NCBI GenBank assembly: GCA_026706665.1 | Contig: JAPOYI010000127.1 | Coordinates: 1 to 45,936, forward strand | DNA: 45,936 bases | From: Gammaproteobacteria bacterium | GTDB lineage: Bacteria; Pseudomonadota; Gammaproteobacteria; Pseudomonadales; Azotimanducaceae | Direction of reading: 5' to 3' | In this document: positions 1 through 8,259 of the stretch, piece after piece | Numbering within the stretch: position 1 is the first letter of the stretch | Layout of the letters: every line of letters begins with the position of its first letter | Made by a program: the position numbers and the translations under genes | The notes under the pieces: model-generated | Database searches by the model: none | What the model was told of the DNA's origin: nothing | Seen by the model: the letters and a program-made list of their open reading frames with translations, nothing else

Positions 1-55
1 CTGTTCCATGGTAGTGCCGCAGATACCCGTAGATTTTGGTTTGACGGCGCACCAG
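1..55. mobile_element. Right end of a TIR-bearing mini-element, cut by the window edge
   Basis: The first ~55 bases match, with a few differences, the right end of the complete element at 1304-1656 (compare positions 1602-1656): the same TGTTCCATGGTAGTGCCGC segment, then the terminal repeat ending near GACGGCGCACCAG. The remainder lies outside the window. Two copies on either side of dctP show a dispersed repeat rather than a one-off sequence. Confidence 0.75.
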
Positions 56-219
56 GGCCATACAACCTGTCGCCCGGTGGGGCGCCATGCTGTGCCCCAG
101 CCGCGCCCACCTATCGTCCCGCGAGCGCTGAAAGCCCGAGCGACATCCTGCCGATGGCTGAAGGGGCCGGAATCTGGCAGTCCGTAAACCGCGGCCGTGG
201 CGTGCCGCTGGGACCATCC

Positions 220-236
220 TTGACACCTTCAAGGTG
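220..236 (+). promoter_or_regulatory. Possible -35 box with overlapping short palindrome upstream of dctP
   Basis: TTGACA (220-225) overlaps a perfect 6+1+6 inverted repeat, CACCTT-C-AAGGTG (224-236), about 40 bases before the chosen dctP start. No convincing -10 box follows at the usual spacing, so this is only a candidate promoter or operator. The rest of 56-219 shows nothing I can name. Confidence 0.25.
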
Positions 237-275
237 CGTCACCACACTCGCCTGACACTCCGACGGAAACCCCGC

Positions 276-1307
276 ATGGGAACTCTCGGCTCCGGCGCCG
301 TCCTGACTGCCATCCTGGTGTTCGGCTTCGAGACGGTCGTGGGCGCGACGGTTGACGGCCCGCGGCTCACGTGGGACGTGTCGTTGTGGGGCAAACCTCG
401 GGCCGGAACCGCGGTTGCGGACGCACTTGCGACCGTTGTCGAGGAGCGCACTGGCGGCAAGTGGCGAATGACGCTGCACTACGGCGAAGCGCTATCCAAG
501 GCCCGCGAGAATCTCGACGGCATCGCGATAGAAGCGTTTCAGGCCGCGATGTTCTGCAACTTCTACCATCCCCGAAAAAACCCGGCGCTCATGGTGTTGA
601 CGATGCCGTTCCTGCCGATGACGGACTGGGAAGCCAACCGCCGCATTCGCGAGGCGGTGTATGCCCATCCGGCGGTCGTGAAGGAAATGGCTCGGTGGAA
701 TGCCATGATCTACACTTCAACGTTCCTGCCCCAGTACGAACTGCTCGGCCGGGGCGAACCTCCCGCGGACCTCGCGGGATGGAAAGGCCTGACCGTGCGC
801 GCCGGAGGGGGCTTGGGCCAGGCCATGAGGCTGCTCGGCGCAACGCCCGCGAGTTCCACGGCCACGGAGGTCTACACCGGGGTCCAGCAGGGCACCATGG
901 ATGCGGCATCGTTCCCGTTCACCTATGGCCACGTCTCCTATCGCATCCACGAGGTGGCCGAGTGGTTCACCGGGAACCTCTCTCCGGGGACGGCCGACTG
1001 CCCGCTCGTATTCGGCATCACGGCGTACGATGCGTTGCCGCCCCAGTACAGGCAACTCCTGGCGGAAGTGAAGGAGAAGGTGATCGCGGCGCAGATCCAG
1101 GCCTACCTCGACGTCGATGCGGTGAACCTGCCGATGCTGAAGGAAACGCTCACGGAGATTCGCTATACCGATGCGCAACTGGCCCAGTTTCGCGCGCGCG
1201 CCGGGAGACCGGTGATCGATGCCTGGATCGACGAGAACGCGCGCCGCTTCGACGCCCCGGGACTGGTGGAAGCCATGTTCGGGGCGGTGGGGAAGACGTA
1301 CCGCTAG
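276..1307 (+). CDS. dctP: TRAP transporter solute-binding protein (DctP family)
   Basis: This is the periplasmic receptor of a tripartite ATP-independent transporter; it captures an organic acid or similar anion and hands it to the DctQM membrane complex. The 343-residue product begins with a hydrophobic signal-like segment ending near ETVVGA. The fold pattern is typical: TWDVSLWG opens strand 1, and the ligand-arginine region reads LTVRAGGGLG. The family length is about 330-350. An upstream GTG at 234 is possible, but the ATG at 276 places the signal peptide correctly. The stop codon TAG (1305-1307) lies inside the terminal repeat of the mini-element that separates this gene from dctQ. The ligand cannot be read from sequence; the neighbouring FAD oxidoreductase may act on it (inference). 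Confidence 0.88.
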   Translation: MGTLGSGAVLTAILVFGFETVVGATVDGPRLTWDVSLWGKPRAGTAVADALATVVEERTGGKWRMTLHYGEALSKARENLDGIAIEAFQAAMFCNFYHPRKNPALMVLTMPFLPMTDWEANRRIREAVYAHPAVVKEMARWNAMIYTSTFLPQYELLGRGEPPADLAGWKGLTVRAGGGLGQAMRLLGATPASSTATEVYTGVQQGTMDAASFPFTYGHVSYRIHEVAEWFTGNLSPGTADCPLVFGITAYDALPPQYRQLLAEVKEKVIAAQIQAYLDVDAVNLPMLKETLTEIRYTDAQLAQFRARAGRPVIDAWIDENARRFDAPGLVEAMFGAVGKTYR

Positions 1308-1656
1308 TGTTCCGTCAAGCCCAAATATGCGAGTGTAGCTGCGAGGGATTTTTGGTTCCTGGCGAGGCGCGACGACGCCGTGTGGCAGGCACCGCACAAG
1401 GAGGAGCAACGGAGCCTTCAGCCCCGGGAGCGCGAGGGTGTCCCTCGCAAGAAAGTGTGCGCGAGGGGGTACCCCTCGCATGAAGACCGCCAGGGGCCAA
1501 AAAGTGCCCCACGGCCGGCGCCTTCGGCTCCGCCCGTGGCCCGGCCCCGCTCGTCGACCATGGAACAAACGTCCCCGGTCGCTGGCGCTCCGCGGACACG
1601 TCTGTTCCATGGTAGTGCCGCAGATACCCGTAGATTTGGATTTGACGGAGCACTAG
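1304..1656. mobile_element. MITE-like element with ~27-bp terminal inverted repeats
   Basis: The left end (TAGTGTTCCGTCAAGCCCAA..., 1305-1331) and the reverse complement of the right end (1629-1655) match at 22 of 27 positions. The flanks read C-TAG...CTA-G, so a TA or CTAG target duplication is possible. The ~350-bp interior encodes no transposase. It holds short palindromes: GCGAGGG/CCCTCGC at 1432-1448, GCGAGGGG/CCCCTCGC at 1461-1479, and a larger imperfect hairpin at 1560-1612 bounded by ATGGAACA and TGTTCCAT. It behaves as a non-autonomous element that would need a transposase in trans (inference). It lies between dctP and dctQM and supplies the dctP stop codon. Confidence 0.78.
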
Positions 1657-1677
1657 GCCCGAGCACGGATTGAGTAC

Positions 1678-2286
1678 GTGAACGACGCCTTCGGTCGCCG
1701 CCTGGATCGGGCCGACCGCCTTCTCGGCACGCTTGAGAACAGCCTCAATCTCTGCGCCGGCGTGCTCATCTTTGCGCTGATGCTGCTCGGCGTGGCGCAG
1801 ATCGTACTGCGGACGGTGTTCGACGCGCCGATCTTCGGGTACATCGATGTCGTCGAGGTCTCAATGGTGGGCTTCGCCGTACTTTCCATCGCCTACGTGC
1901 AGCGCGTTGGGGCGCACGTGCGCATGGAGATGCTGGTTTCCCGTCTCAAGGGGCGCTGGCTGTGGCTGACCGAGATGGGCGGGACGATACTCGCGGCGTT
2001 CATCGTCGGCGTCCTTATCCCTTACGCCTGGCGGCACTTCGAGCGCGCCTTCGAGTTCGGTGACAGCACCATCGATATTGAACTCGTCACCTGGCCAGCG
2101 AAACTTGTCGTGCCGGTAGCGCTATCCGTATTGCTCGTCAGGCTGATCGTTCAGTTGGCCGGGTATTGGCGGCTTGTGCTGCATCCGGGGCTGGAACCCG
2201 TCGCCGTACCAACCATCCAGGACGCGACCGCCCAGGCTGAAGCCGAGATCCGCCTCTCGGACAGCGACGGCGAGACTGCACGATGA
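1678..2286 (+). CDS. dctQ: TRAP transporter small membrane subunit (DctQ family)
   Basis: The 202-residue integral membrane protein starts with GTG right after the mini-element. It has about four hydrophobic helices (roughly residues 22-45, 55-78, 96-120 and 137-160), as expected of DctQ, which scaffolds the large DctM subunit in the inner membrane. The segment VAQIVLRTVFDAPIFGYIDV is characteristic of the family. Its last four bases overlap the dctM start (ATGA), so the two are translationally coupled. Only a weak ribosome-binding sequence precedes the GTG. Because the inserted element separates it from dctP, its expression may depend on read-through or on a promoter within the element. Confidence 0.88.
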   Translation: MNDAFGRRLDRADRLLGTLENSLNLCAGVLIFALMLLGVAQIVLRTVFDAPIFGYIDVVEVSMVGFAVLSIAYVQRVGAHVRMEMLVSRLKGRWLWLTEMGGTILAAFIVGVLIPYAWRHFERAFEFGDSTIDIELVTWPAKLVVPVALSVLLVRLIVQLAGYWRLVLHPGLEPVAVPTIQDATAQAEAEIRLSDSDGETAR

Positions 2287-3641
2287 GCGGCATCAGCGAA
2301 CTGTGGGTGGGTATAGCTGGCGTCGCCCTGCTCGTCACCATGGTCGCTTTAGGGGTTCGCGTCTACATCGCCGCGGCGCTCACCGGTTTCCTGGGGTTGT
2401 TGGCGCTCAAGGGATGGAACGTGGCGGCGGCGGTGGCGGGCACCATTCCCCATTCCAAGACCGTCACCTATCCGCTGTCCGTCCTGCCGCTCTTCATCCT
2501 GATCGGTTTCCTTGCGTTCCACGCCGGCCTGACGACTCGTCTGTTCGAGGCCGCCCGGCGTTGGGTCGGATGGGTGCCGGGGGGACTCGCCGTCTCGACG
2601 GTATTCGCCAGCGCCGGCTTTGCCGCGGTCTCCGGTGCCTCGACGGCGACCGCGGCGGTGTTTTCCCGGGTCGCCATTCCCGACATGCTCCGGAGTCGCT
2701 ACAGCCGGCGCCTGACCGCGGGCGTCATCGCGGCGGGCGGCACGCTGGCGTCGCTGATACCGCCGTCGGCGATACTCGTGATCTACGCCATCATCGTCGA
2801 GGAGTCGGTGGGGAAGCTGCTGCTGGCCGGACTGCTTCCCGGCGTCGTCTCGGTGCTGATCTACGCCGCGCTCATCGTCGGGATGTGCACGTTCCGTCCG
2901 GATTTCGGGCGGTCGATCAGCGGCTTCACGTGGCGGGAGCGCTTTTCCAGCCTGCCGGGAGCGCTCCCTATTTTCCTCGTCGTGGGCATCATTTTTGGTG
3001 CGCTCTATACCGGCGCCGCGACGCCCACGGAAGCCGGTGCCCTGGGCGCCGCCGTGGTGTTCGGCCTCTACGTGATCCGGGCCTACCGTGAACGCTCGCT
3101 CACGCAGGTGGGCGGACGCCTTCGGGAAGCGTTGATGGAGACCGCCAAGCTGACCGTGATGATCTTCACGCTGATCTGGGGCGTGTTCCTGTTCGTGCGT
3201 TTCCTCGGCTTCGCGGGACTGCCGGGGGCGTTCGCGGACTGGGTGGTCACCCTCGACCTGCCGCCGCTCCTGATCGTGATCTGTATCCTGCTCGCCTATG
3301 CCGTGCTCGGCATGTTCATGGACGCCATCGGCATGCTGGTGTTGACGCTGCCGGTGGTGTATCCGGCGGTGATCGCGCTCGGCTACGACCCGATCTGGTT
3401 CGGCATCGTGGTCGTCAAGATGGCGGAGATATGTCTCATCACGCCACCCATCGGTCTCAATTGTTTCGTTGTTGCCGGCGTCGCGCGGGGTTTGCCCGAC
3501 GAAGGCGGCAGGTCGCTCGCGATACCCCTGCAGGACGTGTTTCGGGGCATCGGCCCGTTCTTCGTTGCCGATGTGCTGACGGTCGCCGTGCTGCTGGCGG
3601 TGCCGGAGATCGTCCTTTGGCTCCCCCGGATGATGGGTTGA
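2283..3641 (+). CDS. dctM: TRAP transporter large permease subunit (DctM family)
   Basis: The 452-residue protein is almost wholly hydrophobic, with about eleven or twelve membrane segments, and is the sodium-coupled transport subunit of the TRAP complex. Family signatures include SGASTATAAVFSRVAIPDM near residues 118-136, GGTLASLIPPSAILVIYAI near 158-176, GAATPTEAGALGA near 243-255, and GMFMDAIGMLVLTLPVVYP near 341-359. The length is close to the usual ~430-450. The ATG overlaps the dctQ stop, and the gene ends 31 bases before the oxidoreductase, which suggests one operon. Confidence 0.92.
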   Translation: MSGISELWVGIAGVALLVTMVALGVRVYIAAALTGFLGLLALKGWNVAAAVAGTIPHSKTVTYPLSVLPLFILIGFLAFHAGLTTRLFEAARRWVGWVPGGLAVSTVFASAGFAAVSGASTATAAVFSRVAIPDMLRSRYSRRLTAGVIAAGGTLASLIPPSAILVIYAIIVEESVGKLLLAGLLPGVVSVLIYAALIVGMCTFRPDFGRSISGFTWRERFSSLPGALPIFLVVGIIFGALYTGAATPTEAGALGAAVVFGLYVIRAYRERSLTQVGGRLREALMETAKLTVMIFTLIWGVFLFVRFLGFAGLPGAFADWVVTLDLPPLLIVICILLAYAVLGMFMDAIGMLVLTLPVVYPAVIALGYDPIWFGIVVVKMAEICLITPPIGLNCFVVAGVARGLPDEGGRSLAIPLQDVFRGIGPFFVADVLTVAVLLAVPEIVLWLPRMMG

Positions 3642-3672
3642 GCCCGGTCCCACACGCCATGGACGCTCGATC

Positions 3673-5331
3673 ATGACATCCCCAGTGGATGTCATCATCA
3701 TCGGCGGTGGCCACAACGGCCTGGTCTGCGCCTGCTACCTGGCGAAGGCGGGCTTGCGCGCACGCGTGCTGGAACGCCGTCCCATCGTCGGTGGCGCTGC
3801 CGTGACGGAAGAGTTCCACCCCGGCTTTCGCAACTCCACCGCCAGCTACACCGTGAGCCTGCTCGCTCCGGAAGTTATCCGGGATCTGCGCCTGAAATCT
3901 CACGGTCTTCGCTTCGTGACCCGGCCGCAGGCCAATTTTCTGCCGCTGTCGAAGGGCGAGTCGCTGTCGATCCATAACGACGATACAGATTTGGGCGTCC
4001 CTTTGCGCGTGTTTTTCGCCATGTCGAAGGGCGAGTCGCTGTCGATCCATAACGACGATGGCGCTACCGCGCGCGAGTTCGCGCGCTTCTCGGCCCAAGA
4101 CGGCCACGCGCTTGCGGCCTTTCGCGCCATGGTTCACGAGGTCGGCGACATCGTGCGCCGACAGATGCGCCGCACGCCCCCCAATGTGGGCGGCGGCGTG
4201 ATGGACTTGCTCAACGCGGGGCTCGCCGCCATCAACGTCGTCGGATTGTCGATGGAACGTCGCCGGGACCTCGCGGACCTGTTCCTGAAGCCCATCGCGG
4301 ACCTCCTCGACACGTGGTTTGAGAACGAACACGTAAAGGCCGCCCTCGCTTTCGACGCCGTGGTCGGCAACTTCGCATCGCCACGCGCGCCCGGCACTGC
4401 CTACGGTCTCCTGCACCACGTGATCGGCGAACTCGACGGGGTCCGCGGCGCCTGGGGCCACGCGATCGGAGGCATGGGCGCAATCACCCAGGCAATGCTC
4501 AAGGAAGCGCTGGCGCTCGGTGTCGAGGTCGAGACTGATTCCGAAGTGGCCGAAGTGCTCGTAGAGGACGGCTGTGCTTCCGGCGTTGTGCTTGCGGACG
4601 GCAACGAGTACCGGGGTAGGGCAATCGCCGCCAATGTCGCGCCGAAGAACCTGTACCTGGATCTCGTTCCCGCCGTGCATCTTGCGAATGACTTCCGGCG
4701 CCGCATCCGGGCCACCCGCACGGAGTCGGCGACGCTGCGCATGAACGTGGCCCTCAAGGAACTGCCAGACTTCACTTGCCGTCCGGGCACGGAATCCGCC
4801 GACCATCATCGCTCCGGGATAGTGATCGGCCCCACCCTCGACTACCTGGAAAACGCCTACCTCGATGCGCGACGGGGCAAGTGGTCAGATCACCCCATCG
4901 TAGAGATGCTGATCCCCTCGACGGTCGACGACTCCCTGGCGCCTCCCGGACACCACGTCGCGAGCCTGTTCTGCCAGCACTTCCCGCGGGACAGGGACTG
5001 GGACAACGAACGGGAGGTCGCCGCCGACACGGTGTTCGCGACCATTGACCGATATGCCCCGAACTTCAGCGACTCGGTGATCGCCCGCCAGGTGCTGACG
5101 CCAGCGGATCTCGAGGAACGTTTCGGCCTGCCTGGTGGCGACATCTTCCATGGCGCCATGACGCCGGACCAGTTGTGGACCAACCGGCCCGTCATGGGCT
5201 ATGCCGCGTACCGGGGACCCATCGAGGGGCTGTACCACTGCGGCGCCGGCGCGCATCCCGGCGGCGGAGTGACGGGCTTGCCGGGCTGGAACGCCGCGCG
5301 AGAGATAGCGCGAGACCTCACCTCTCGCTAA
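3673..5331 (+). CDS. FAD-dependent oxidoreductase (phytoene desaturase/amine oxidase-like, PYROXD2 type)
   Basis: The 552-residue flavoprotein has an N-terminal dinucleotide-binding motif GGGHNG at residues 11-16 followed by YLAKAG and VLERR, and a C-terminal FAD-contacting region GLYHCGAGAHPGGGVTGLPG. This matches NAD(P)/FAD oxidoreductases related to phytoene desaturase and PYROXD2; the substrate is unknown. It follows dctM by 31 bases, so it may process what the TRAP system imports (inference). It carries an odd in-frame 75-bp insertion: the 12 residues SKGESLSIHNDD occur twice, 25 residues apart (near residues 94-105 and 119-130), encoded by 38 identical bases at 3947-3984 and 4022-4059. 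Most relatives have a single such strand here. Confidence 0.85.
   Translation: MTSPVDVIIIGGGHNGLVCACYLAKAGLRARVLERRPIVGGAAVTEEFHPGFRNSTASYTVSLLAPEVIRDLRLKSHGLRFVTRPQANFLPLSKGESLSIHNDDTDLGVPLRVFFAMSKGESLSIHNDDGATAREFARFSAQDGHALAAFRAMVHEVGDIVRRQMRRTPPNVGGGVMDLLNAGLAAINVVGLSMERRRDLADLFLKPIADLLDTWFENEHVKAALAFDAVVGNFASPRAPGTAYGLLHHVIGELDGVRGAWGHAIGGMGAITQAMLKEALALGVEVETDSEVAEVLVEDGCASGVVLADGNEYRGRAIAANVAPKNLYLDLVPAVHLANDFRRRIRATRTESATLRMNVALKELPDFTCRPGTESADHHRSGIVIGPTLDYLENAYLDARRGKWSDHPIVEMLIPSTVDDSLAPPGHHVASLFCQHFPRDRDWDNEREVAADTVFATIDRYAPNFSDSVIARQVLTPADLEERFGLPGGDIFHGAMTPDQLWTNRPVMGYAAYRGPIEGLYHCGAGAHPGGGVTGLPGWNAAREIARDLTSR
3947..4059 (+). repeat. 38-bp direct repeat, period 75 bp, inside the oxidoreductase gene
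   Basis: Positions 3947-3984 and 4022-4059 are identical. They are separated by 37 bases with no similarity to either copy. The period of 75 keeps the reading frame, adding 25 residues including a second SKGESLSIHNDD. Complete identity suggests a recent event such as template switching, or a mis-assembly. Confidence 0.85.
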
Positions 5332-5429
5332 CTGACGCCGACGGCGCACGAGTGGCCCTCGACCAATGATCGGGAAAACGACCTCGGCTACGTTAGACTG
5401 TCGACGCCCGAAGAAAAAAGAGTTCAGAC

Positions 5430-5939
5430 ATGTCTGTTTCACTATATGAAGCCAGCGTCGGTCGTTTTCTGCAGACCCTCGGTGCCGTATCAGGTTACCT
5501 CGACAAGGGCCGATCTCACTGCGAGGAAAACAACATGGACCTGAACGAGATCGTCGAGACTCGCCTCTATCCGGACATGCTGCCGTTTCGCTTTCAGCTG
5601 ATCCAGGTGGCAAGCCTCTCCCTGGGTGCGATCAACGGCGTGCGGGCAGGGGAGTATTCGCCGCCGCCACCTCCGCAGGATCTTGACTACCAGGAACTGC
5701 AGGATCTTGTGGCCGAGGCGCGATCCGGTCTGCAGCAACTCACCGCCGAGGTGGTAAATGGATTGGCAGGCAAGGAAGTACGTACGCCCTGGTGGACCTT
5801 TACCGCTGAAGGCTTTCTGATGTCGTTCTCGCTACCCAGCTTCTATTTTCATGCCACCACGGCTTACGACATTTTGCGAACAAAGGGTGTGCCAGTTGGC
5901 AAGCTGGATTTCCTGGGTCAGCTGAACATAAAGGCCTGA
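5430..5939 (+). CDS. DUF1993 family protein
   Basis: The 169-residue soluble protein is recognisable as DUF1993: it opens with MSVSLYEASVGRFLQTLGAV, has the LYPDMLPFRFQLIQVAS segment, a central acidic helix after EYSPPPPPQDLDYQEL, and a closing SLPSFYFHATTAYDILRTKGVPVGK. The predicted fold is a DinB/YfiT-like four-helix bundle; the molecular role is unknown. It stands alone, with 98 bases before it and 102 after, and begins the AT-richer stretch that runs to about 9.45 kb. A purine-rich AAGAAAAAAGAG precedes the ATG. Confidence 0.82.
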   Translation: MSVSLYEASVGRFLQTLGAVSGYLDKGRSHCEENNMDLNEIVETRLYPDMLPFRFQLIQVASLSLGAINGVRAGEYSPPPPPQDLDYQELQDLVAEARSGLQQLTAEVVNGLAGKEVRTPWWTFTAEGFLMSFSLPSFYFHATTAYDILRTKGVPVGKLDFLGQLNIKA

Positions 5940-6041
5940 GGTTGTCGCTCCCATCGTAACTGGTCAACCATCAGCTTGAAGGCGCTGTTCGGTTCATTTT
6001 GACCATAATCGGATTGTTCATTAGCTCAAAGAGGATGAAAA

Positions 6042-7109
6042 TTGATGATTCCGAGAGTGTTCGTTACAACTTTTCTGGCTCTGGTATTCGTTTCAGCCAA
6101 TGGGAAGGAGAACACGGTAGGTGAAGACCATGTATTCACACATGGGGGCGTCGATAGGACCTACAAGATGTATCGGCCAAAGAACCTGGCTGACAACGCC
6201 CCCCTGGTCTTTGTCCTGCATGGCATGGGGTCCAGTAGCAGCTGGTCTTATCGGGTGGGCTTCAATGATCTGGCTGAGGAACACGGTTTTTTCGTGGTTC
6301 AACCGCAGGCCCTTGTAAAAGACATAGTCATTAGTGGTAGCTATGGAAGGTCTGATGGCGTGAAAGACGACAAGGGAAAGAAAGACGACAAGGGAAAGAA
6401 AAGAGATTCAGGCAAGATAGGCAAGAGCGGCAACGACGAATCCTGCGAAGAGGGAGAACGCTATGACTACATGGGCCTGGATATGGTTTGCAAGAACGGC
6501 ATGCTGACCGGCGGTATTGTTCGTTGGAATGATGATAACGAGGATAGTAAGTATCGAGGTCAGAGTGACGTTGAGTACCTGTCGGCACTTGCAGGGTTTC
6601 TACAGAATAAATATAACCTGAATCCGGAGCGGACATTTGTTACCGGTTTCTCTAATGGTGGTTACATGAGTTATACGCTCATGTGCCAGGCTGGAGAAGT
6701 CTTCAAGGCGGCGGCTCCCGTTGCAGGACTGGCCAATGCTCAGGTCTTCCAGACCTGTGCACCTGGTGGCCCCAAACCTCTTCTTCATATTCATGGGGCC
6801 GAGGACGGAATGGTTCCTATCGCGGGCAACCGGGGTGGTGGTGGCAAATCAACTTCGCCTGGTGCGCAGGATCTCGTAGCGTATTTTGCAGATCTCAACG
6901 ATTCCGTGACCACAGAGAAGTTCCTGGTAACCGACAATACGACCTTGACGCTTTACAATCCGAAAAGAGGCGGTGCGGAAGTTCGTTACTATCGAATTGA
7001 GAACCATGACCACATATGGCCCGGTGGTGACCTTGGCAAGAAAGGGTACAAGGATCATTCCGGCATCAAGGCCACAGAAGTTATCTGGGATTTCTTCTCA
7101 AGGCTGTAA
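6042..7109 (+). CDS. Secreted polyhydroxybutyrate depolymerase-like esterase (alpha/beta hydrolase)
   Basis: The 355-residue product starts with a signal peptide (MMIPRVFVTTFLALVFVSANG). The alpha/beta-hydrolase core is clear: oxyanion region VLHGMGSSSS at 58-67, nucleophile elbow GFSNGG with Ser204, Asp255 in HGAEDGMVP, and His324 in ENHDHIWPGG. This matches the LpqC/PHB depolymerase family of secreted esterases, which also includes feruloyl esterases, so the substrate is uncertain. Residues ~106-160 form an unusual hydrophilic insertion beginning with a lysine-rich tandem repeat (KDDKGK twice, two 18-bp DNA units near 6365-6400) and containing two cysteines (Cys135, Cys150) that could pair. 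AGAGGATG lies just upstream as the ribosome-binding site. Confidence 0.8.
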   Translation: MMIPRVFVTTFLALVFVSANGKENTVGEDHVFTHGGVDRTYKMYRPKNLADNAPLVFVLHGMGSSSSWSYRVGFNDLAEEHGFFVVQPQALVKDIVISGSYGRSDGVKDDKGKKDDKGKKRDSGKIGKSGNDESCEEGERYDYMGLDMVCKNGMLTGGIVRWNDDNEDSKYRGQSDVEYLSALAGFLQNKYNLNPERTFVTGFSNGGYMSYTLMCQAGEVFKAAAPVAGLANAQVFQTCAPGGPKPLLHIHGAEDGMVPIAGNRGGGGKSTSPGAQDLVAYFADLNDSVTTEKFLVTDNTTLTLYNPKRGGAEVRYYRIENHDHIWPGGDLGKKGYKDHSGIKATEVIWDFFSRL

Positions 7110-7273
7110 CTGTGGTCTGCGGTTAGTACGAATAATCACCCTTTTCCACTTGCAGAAAAGTATCGCCGTTCTCGTGTGCGGTGCCAGGAACAGTGCGGTC
7201 ATCCCGATCCAGCGGTTCGGTAGGCAGCGGATGCGGGATCAGCCGGATCCATGCTCTTATAACCGTATAATGT

Positions 7274-8068
7274 TCACTCTTTCGGAAACTGCCTGTCCAT
7301 TGCGGCGATCATATCCCTGCAACGCGTTTCAAGCATGCTGCGCGTGTATGTACCGTCACAAAAGACGTAAAACTCGTCGGTCAATATCGCATTCATGACT
7401 TGAGAGCCAACCGTTTCTGCTGGCACGGCCATGGCTGAAATCATGGCAGCCACCTCTTTGGACGCTCTTTCTTTGAATGCTCGAGTAATAGGCGTATCTG
7501 CAAGGTGAGGACAAAGCACCGAGACGGAAATGTTCGTATCAGCAAGATCGTTTCTCAGAAACTCGGACAAGCCGACCACGGCAAACTTACTGCTACCGTA
7601 GACCGACTGATGCCCATGGCCATGGATGCCGGCGAATGAAGCGGTATTGACGATGTGTCCTTCCTCTCCATGATCGAGCATGCGTGGCAGGAACACGTTG
7701 ATTCCGTTGATTGGCCCAAAGAAATTGACCTCGAAAACCAGTCGCCATTGTGCGTCGTCAGTTTCCAGTAACTTTGATCCTCCTCCAGGTATTCCCGCGT
7801 TGTTGCAAAGTACGTGCAGCGGACCGAAGAATTTCTCCAGTTCATCAGCTGCGTTCTCCATAGCGCCGATATCGGTCGAGTCAACGTTGAACGTGACCAC
7901 GTTGTCGGTGATAGTCTTCAGTTCTTTCTTTGCAATGGCAAGTTGTTCATCACGAATATCGGTGATAGCGACATTCATTCCCGCATGGGCGAAGACTGTA
8001 GCCATGCCAAAACCAATACCTGTAGAGCCGCCGGTGATAAACGCTGTTTTGCCTTTCAAGTTCTTCAT
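7274..8068 (-). CDS. Short-chain dehydrogenase/reductase (SDR, classical type)
   Basis: This 264-residue NAD(P)-dependent oxidoreductase has every classical SDR landmark: TGGSTGIG at 12-19 for cofactor binding, NNAG at 89-92, catalytic Ser144 in NTAS, and Tyr157/Lys161 in YGSSK. The acidic end of strand 2 (TDIRD) favours NAD over NADP, though this is only indicative. The reading frame is open upstream, but the ATG at 8068 has AGGAC at good spacing and sits right at the conserved KGKTAFITGG strand. It is divergent from the dehydrogenase at 8260, with a 191-bp shared promoter region. The substrate cannot be told from the sequence. Confidence 0.88.
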   Translation of the reverse strand: MKNLKGKTAFITGGSTGIGFGMATVFAHAGMNVAITDIRDEQLAIAKKELKTITDNVVTFNVDSTDIGAMENAADELEKFFGPLHVLCNNAGIPGGGSKLLETDDAQWRLVFEVNFFGPINGINVFLPRMLDHGEEGHIVNTASFAGIHGHGHQSVYGSSKFAVVGLSEFLRNDLADTNISVSVLCPHLADTPITRAFKERASKEVAAMISAMAVPAETVGSQVMNAILTDEFYVFCDGTYTRSMLETRCRDMIAAMDRQFPKE

Positions 8069-8259
8069 GCAAAGTGTCCTATTTGATTTGGGCATCTGTC
8101 CTGGGAGGCACGAACTATTGTATTGCTCGAGATCAACTGGTGCATTTTCGCTGAGAAGGCTACCATCCATGCGCGCCGCGCGCTATCAAGCCACGCGTTG
8201 CGCGAGGTTGAGACCTTCATCTATATTGGCCGTTCCACTTAAGCGACAAGAGCTTGGGC

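Noticed and set aside
2349-3716. Long minus-strand open frames antisense to dctM and the oxidoreductase (also 3457-4809)
   Set aside because: They are rich in Arg/His/Glu/Gln with no domain pattern, typical of shadows of GC-rich genes; the plus-strand proteins have clear family motifs.
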